DNA from: Moorella glycerini
GTDB lineage: Bacteria; Bacillota; DSM-521; Neomoorellales; Neomoorellaceae
Direction: 5' to 3'
Assembly: GCF_009735625.1 (NCBI RefSeq)
Contig: NZ_CP046244.1
Coordinates: forward strand, 1,798,001-1,862,000
Length of the DNA: 64,000 nucleotides
Under the pieces are notes generated by a model that worked only from the letters and a program-made list of their open reading frames with translations, was not told the origin of the DNA and ran no database searches. Every line of letters starts with the position of its first letter. The first letter of the stretch is position 1. Made by a program: the position numbers and the translations under genes. Positions 60,865 to 64,000 of the stretch are shown here, in pieces.

Positions 60865-62553
60865 GTGAACAAAGAAATCTTAATCCAGGTTGATGCCGAG
60901 GAGACGGCAGTCGCCGTCCTGGAGAACGGCCGCCTAATGGAGATATACCTGGAAAGGGCCACCAAAGCGCGCCTGGTGGGCAATATTTATAAGGGCCGGG
61001 TGGCCAACGTTTTACCCGGCATGCAGGCTGCCTTTGTAGATATCGGCCTGGAGAAGAACGCCTTCCTTTTTGTTGATGATACTACTGGCCTGGAAGCCCT
61101 GGAAGGAGAAGTGCCCCCCCGCAGCCGGCGGCGTATCAGCGACGTCGTCCGGGAAGGCCAGGAAATCCTGGTCCAGGTGGTCAAAGAACCCCAGGGAAGC
61201 AAGGGTGCCCGGGTCACCACCCAGATTACCCTGCCGGGGTGTTACCTGGTCCTCATGCCCACGGTTAATTATATCGGCATCTCCCGCCGCATCGGCAGTG
61301 AAGAGGAAAGGGAGCGGCTGAAAACCCTGGCCCGGGCGGTTAAACCGCGCCGCATGGGGTTAATCGTCCGCACGGCAGCCGCCGGCGCCGGCCTGGAAGA
61401 ACTCCGGGAAGACAGCAGGGCCTTAAGCCTGACCTGGAAACGTATCCGGGAGTTGGCCCGGCGGAGCAAAGCCCCGCGGCTGCTCCACCATGATGTGGAA
61501 CTCTCTTTACGTATTTTAAGGGATTTATACACGGAAGATGTCAGCAGGCTCCTGGTTAATTCCCGGGATACCTACAACAGGGTTATTGAGATCCTGGCCG
61601 AACGGGCACCAGACCTGCGGCGCCGGGTTGTCTTAAGGGATGGCGCCGATCTTTTTGCCCTGTATGGCGTGCAAAACCAGGTAGAACAGGCTTTGAAGCG
61701 CAAAGTCTGGCTTAAATGCGGCGCTTACCTGGTTATTGACCAGATGGAGGCCCTGACGGCCATTGATGTCAATACGGGTAAATATGTCGGCCGCCACAAC
61801 CTGGCCGACACGGTCTTGACGACAAATCTGGAAGCAGCGGTGGAAGTAGCCCGCCAGCTGCGCCTGCGCAACATCGGCGGCATCATTGTCGTCGACTTCA
61901 TCGATATGGAAAATCCCGCTCACCAGGAGCAGGTAATCAAAGTCTTGCAAAGGGAACTGGCCCGGGATAAAACCAAGACCCAGATCCTGGGTTTTACCCG
62001 CCTGGGGCTCCTGGAAATGACCCGGAAAAAAGACCAGCTGGAACTGGGAAATGTGCTGCAGCAGGACTGCCCCTATTGCCACGGTACGGGCAAGGTCCTG
62101 TCGGAAGAAACGGTAGCCCTCCAGGCCAGGAAAAAAGTCCTGCAACTGGCCGAAGAGAGCCGGGCCCGGGCCCTGCTGGTGGAGGCCAATCCGGCTGTAG
62201 CTTCTTTGCTTATTGGCTCAGGGGGAGCCCACTTGCGCCTCCTGGAGCGGCGGGCCGGGAAAAAGCTGATTATCAAGGGCAAGGAAAATTTCCACCTGGA
62301 AGAAGTAAACGTGCGGGAGCTCTTTGACCTGGACGAAATCAACAACCTGGCCACCCCCGTCAAAGCCGGCCAGATTCTGAAAGTTACCATCGAAGGGGCG
62401 CATACGACCAACAACGGTGATGGTATCGCCAGGGTGGACGGCTTTGTCCTGGCTATACCCGGCGGCGCATCTTACCTCGGCCAGGAAGTGCCGGTAGAGG
62501 TTACCCGGGTTTACCGCACCTTTGCCCGGGCGCGGCTCTTAGCCGATGCTTGA
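60865..62553 (+). CDS. rng: Ribonuclease G/E-family endoribonuclease
   Basis: Single-strand-specific endoribonuclease for rRNA and mRNA. 562 residues: S1 RNA-binding domain (about 37-120, with a GNIYKGRVANVLPGMQAAFVDIGLEKNAFLFVDD-type sequence), RNase H-like/5'-sensor regions, the metal-binding DNase I-like site in LTAIDVNTGKYVG and GGIIVVDFIDM, and the zinc-link CPYCHGTG. It lacks the long C-terminal degradosome scaffold of E. coli RNase E. Start GTG 60865 behind GAAGGTAGAG. Its stop codon overlaps the -35 box of the rplU promoter. Confidence 0.94.
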   Translation: MNKEILIQVDAEETAVAVLENGRLMEIYLERATKARLVGNIYKGRVANVLPGMQAAFVDIGLEKNAFLFVDDTTGLEALEGEVPPRSRRRISDVVREGQEILVQVVKEPQGSKGARVTTQITLPGCYLVLMPTVNYIGISRRIGSEEERERLKTLARAVKPRRMGLIVRTAAAGAGLEELREDSRALSLTWKRIRELARRSKAPRLLHHDVELSLRILRDLYTEDVSRLLVNSRDTYNRVIEILAERAPDLRRRVVLRDGADLFALYGVQNQVEQALKRKVWLKCGAYLVIDQMEALTAIDVNTGKYVGRHNLADTVLTTNLEAAVEVARQLRLRNIGGIIVVDFIDMENPAHQEQVIKVLQRELARDKTKTQILGFTRLGLLEMTRKKDQLELGNVLQQDCPYCHGTGKVLSEETVALQARKKVLQLAEESRARALLVEANPAVASLLIGSGGAHLRLLERRAGKKLIIKGKENFHLEEVNVRELFDLDEINNLATPVKAGQILKVTIEGAHTTNNGDGIARVDGFVLAIPGGASYLGQEVPVEVTRVYRTFARARLLADA

Positions 62554-62579
62554 CAGGGACTGGGAAGATATGTTACACT
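62550..62579 (+). promoter_or_regulatory. Promoter of rplU-prp-rpmA
   Basis: TTGACA (62550-62555) overlapping the rng stop codon, 18-bp spacer, TACACT (62574-62579). Confidence 0.75.
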
Positions 62580-62605
62580 GCATTAAGCTGCACCAGAGTT
62601 TTAAA

Positions 62606-62660
62606 CCGCTCGCCGCAGGTTGTAAAACCTTTCTAACAGGTACCTGGCGGCGGCGAGTCT
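62606..62660 (+). ncRNA. Probable L21 leader (autoregulatory mRNA structure)
   Basis: CTCGCCGC (62609-62616) pairs with GCGGCGAG (62650-62657) around smaller stems (AGGT...ACCT), 20 bp before the rplU start. Position and size fit the L21 leader known from Firmicutes, through which L21 may control its own operon. Confidence 0.6.
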
Positions 62661-62678
62661 TAGCTTGGGGGGATTCAG

Positions 62679-62993
62679 GTGTATGCCATTATTATGACCG
62701 GTGGCAAGCAGTACCGGGTTAGCGAGGGCGACGTCCTTCGGGTAGAAAAGCTACCGGTAGCCGAAGGCGAAAAGGTAGTCCTGGATAAGGTGCTGGCCGT
62801 CGGTGAAGGCGCTGACTTGCAGGTAGGCACCCCTTATGTGAAAGGGGCCAGGGTTACCGCCACTGTAGAGGCCCAGGGTAAGGGCAAGAAAATAATTGTT
62901 TTCAAGTACAAGCCTAAGAAAAACTACCGGCGCAAGCAGGGCCATCGCCAGCCGTATACGCGGTTACGGATTGAAAAAATTGAGGTGCAATGA
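62679..62993 (+). CDS. rplU: 50S ribosomal protein L21
   Basis: 104 residues, [23 protein letters not shown] at the N-terminus, [23 protein letters not shown]-type basic loop and [11 protein letters not shown] at the end (the L21 signature). GTG 62679 with TTGGGGGGAT upstream. Its stop overlaps the prp start (ATGA), and L27 follows. Confidence 0.97.
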   Translation: MYAIIMTGGKQYRVSEGDVLRVEKLPVAEGEKVVLDKVLAVGEGADLQVGTPYVKGARVTATVEAQGKGKKIIVFKYKPKKNYRRKQGHRQPYTRLRIEKIEVQ

Positions 62994-63325
62994 TCAGGGT
63001 TATCTTCTGGCAGGGAACAGGCGGGACTTTCACGGGCTTTACCGTTACCGGCCATGCTGGTTACCGGCCTAAAGGCGAGGATATCGTCTGTGCCGCCGTA
63101 TCGGCCCTGGCCCAGACGGCAGTTTTGAGCCTGAAGGAACAGCTGGAAGAGGAACCCGGGGTAAGCATCCAGGAAGGTGTCCTGGACTGCCGTTTACCGG
63201 CAGGCTTAAGCCCCGCCGGGCAGGAGAAGGCCCGGGTGATTCTCAAAACCATCGAACTGGGGCTGAAGGCTATAGCCAGCGATTACAGACAGTATGTAGC
63301 AGTAGAATATAAAAGCAGGAGCTAG
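62990..63325 (+). CDS. prp: Ribosomal-processing cysteine protease Prp
   Basis: Removes the N-terminal extension of ribosomal protein L27 in Firmicutes. 111 residues, with the catalytic His in [25 protein letters not shown] and the catalytic Cys in the same block. It lies between rplU and rpmA, and the L27 encoded next indeed carries a cleavable extension. Confidence 0.93.
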   Translation: MIRVIFWQGTGGTFTGFTVTGHAGYRPKGEDIVCAAVSALAQTAVLSLKEQLEEEPGVSIQEGVLDCRLPAGLSPAGQEKARVILKTIELGLKAIASDYRQYVAVEYKSRS

Positions 63326-63340
63326 AGGTGAAATAAAAAT

Positions 63341-63378
63341 TTCTGACCTCCGATTTCCTGCATCTGACTTCCGAAACT
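63341..63378 (+). repeat. Short pyrimidine-rich repeat (CTTCCGAC type)
   Basis: Tract with GACCTCCGATTTCCTG and TGACTTCCGA, between prp and rpmA, similar to those at 52191, 53047 and 60814. Confidence 0.5.
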
Positions 63379-63393
63379 AAGGGGGTGGGCCAG

Positions 63394-63669
63394 ATGATTA
63401 TGGATTTACAGCTTTTTGCCCATAAAAAAGGTGTAGGTAGTTCCCGGAACGGCCGCGATAGTGAGGCCAAACGCCTGGGAGTAAAAAGACAGGACGGCCA
63501 GTTTGTTAAGGCCGGCAATATCCTGGTGCGCCAGCGTGGTACCAGGATCCACCCGGGCCGCAACGTCGGCATTGGCAAAGACGATACCCTTTTTGCCCTG
63601 ATTGACGGCGTAGTCCATTTTGAACGCAAAGGACGCGAGAAGAAGCAGGTCAGCGTTTATGCCAGCTAA
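63394..63669 (+). CDS. rpmA: 50S ribosomal protein L27 with Prp-cleavable N-terminus
   Basis: 91 residues from ATG 63394, with GGGGGTG 7-13 bases upstream. The N-terminus [22 protein letters not shown] carries the Firmicute-type extension that Prp removes after LQLF; the mature protein reaches the peptidyl-transferase centre. The core [30 protein letters not shown] is typical. Confidence 0.97.
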   Translation: MIMDLQLFAHKKGVGSSRNGRDSEAKRLGVKRQDGQFVKAGNILVRQRGTRIHPGRNVGIGKDDTLFALIDGVVHFERKGREKKQVSVYAS

Positions 63670-63673
63670 GAAT

Positions 63674-63700
63674 AACCCCTGGAAACTTCCAGGGGTTTCT
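63674..63700 (+). terminator. Terminator of rplU-prp-rpmA
   Basis: Perfect 10-bp stem AACCCCTGGA (63674-63683) / TCCAGGGGTT (63688-63697), 4-base loop, short T tail. Confidence 0.85.
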
Positions 63701-63776
63701 GCTATGGACCGGCCCGTTAGCGACTGGCGCCCGCGCCAGTGAACATGCGAAAATAATAAGGGGCGAGGTGTCTGCA

Positions 63777-64000
63777 ATGACCTGGCAGGCCGCAGCAGTG
63801 GTATCTTTGCTACGCTGGCAAAGACACGATATCCTGAATCACCTCCAGGTGATCTCCGGTTATCTCCAGCTGCAAAAAAGTGACCGGGCTTTATCATATT
63901 TGCAAGAGGTTATCGTCCAGCTGGAGCAGGTGGGCGGGCTCATGCGCCTGAAACAACCCGACCTGGCCCTGGCCAGCCTTCTCAAAATGGAACAGGCCGC
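63777..64000 (+). CDS. Spo0B-like sensor-kinase-type protein, 3' end outside window
   Basis: The first 74 codons run to the window edge. The H-box-like RWQRHDILNHLQVISGYLQL, with a phospho-accepting His followed by D and N, matches the Spo0B alpha-helical hairpin domain (SPOB_a), the phosphotransferase of the sporulation phosphorelay; related citrate-sensor kinases share it. Position after L27 and before an expected obg gene matches the Bacillus spo0B-obg locus. ATG 63777 has AGGGGCGAGG about 9 bases upstream. Confidence 0.8.
   Translation, partial: MTWQAAAVVSLLRWQRHDILNHLQVISGYLQLQKSDRALSYLQEVIVQLEQVGGLMRLKQPDLALASLLKMEQA

Overview
The window reads as chromosomal DNA of a moderately GC-rich, spore-forming, Gram-positive anaerobe. 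The best match I can name is a thermophilic acetogen of the genus Moorella or a close relative. This rests on gene content and protein character (spoIVFA/FB, a Spo0B-like kinase, GerMN lipoprotein, rex, CIRCE-controlled groESL, HydG, a LarA protein, a DsrE/TusA/sulfide-oxidoreductase cluster), frequent GTG/TTG starts with strong Shine-Dalgarno sites, and many insertion sequences. The species assignment is inference; no search was run.

Layout. 1-5.3 kb: the 3' part of a phenylacetate-CoA ligase gene, an ACT-domain gene, an IS110-type element, hisC and a GerMN lipoprotein. 5.4-10.2 kb: a large cell-wall amidase, a DUF2179 membrane protein, then murI-rph-rdgB. 10.25-15.05 kb: a nested transposon. 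A two-gene element (a DUF4338/DruA-like gene plus a DDE transposase; 14-bp inverted ends, 9-bp target duplication) is itself split by an IS1634-type element (14-bp ends, 6-bp duplication). 15.1-15.6 kb: six tRNA genes from one promoter. 15.7-21 kb: a structured repeat, a triple-HTH regulator, a sulfur-transfer cluster and a LarA-family gene. 21.2-25.4 kb: a second IS1634-type element, a cyclic-di-GMP-I riboswitch with a tiny gene, and an ISLre2-type element. 25.4-35 kb: tRNA-Gly, tig-clpP-clpX, lonB, lon, and a second apparently identical ISLre2 copy that lands on the lon stop codon.

35-49 kb: valS-folC-rex-maf-radC, then the shape and division block mreBCD-mrdA-minCDE-rodA. 48.7-50.8 kb: groESL behind a CIRCE operator. 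50.9-54.5 kb: a thiamine operon under a TPP riboswitch (thiE-thiS-thiG) whose last gene carries the HydG signature rather than that of ThiH. 54.6-60.7 kb: spoIVFA-spoIVFB behind a SigE-like promoter, a glutamine-dependent NAD synthetase, and a radical-SAM/DUF2344 pair. 60.9-64 kb: RNase G, then L21-Prp-L27 and the start of a Spo0B-like gene.

Two themes stand out. First, in every insertion-sequence family present the transposase (or first-gene) initiation region lies in or against a hairpin. In three of them the 5' arm lies upstream of the likely internal transcription start, a design that would silence read-through transcripts. lonB and the GerMN lipoprotein have similar hairpins over their ribosome-binding sites. 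Second, three independent insertions lie 16-18 bp upstream of a consensus -35 box.
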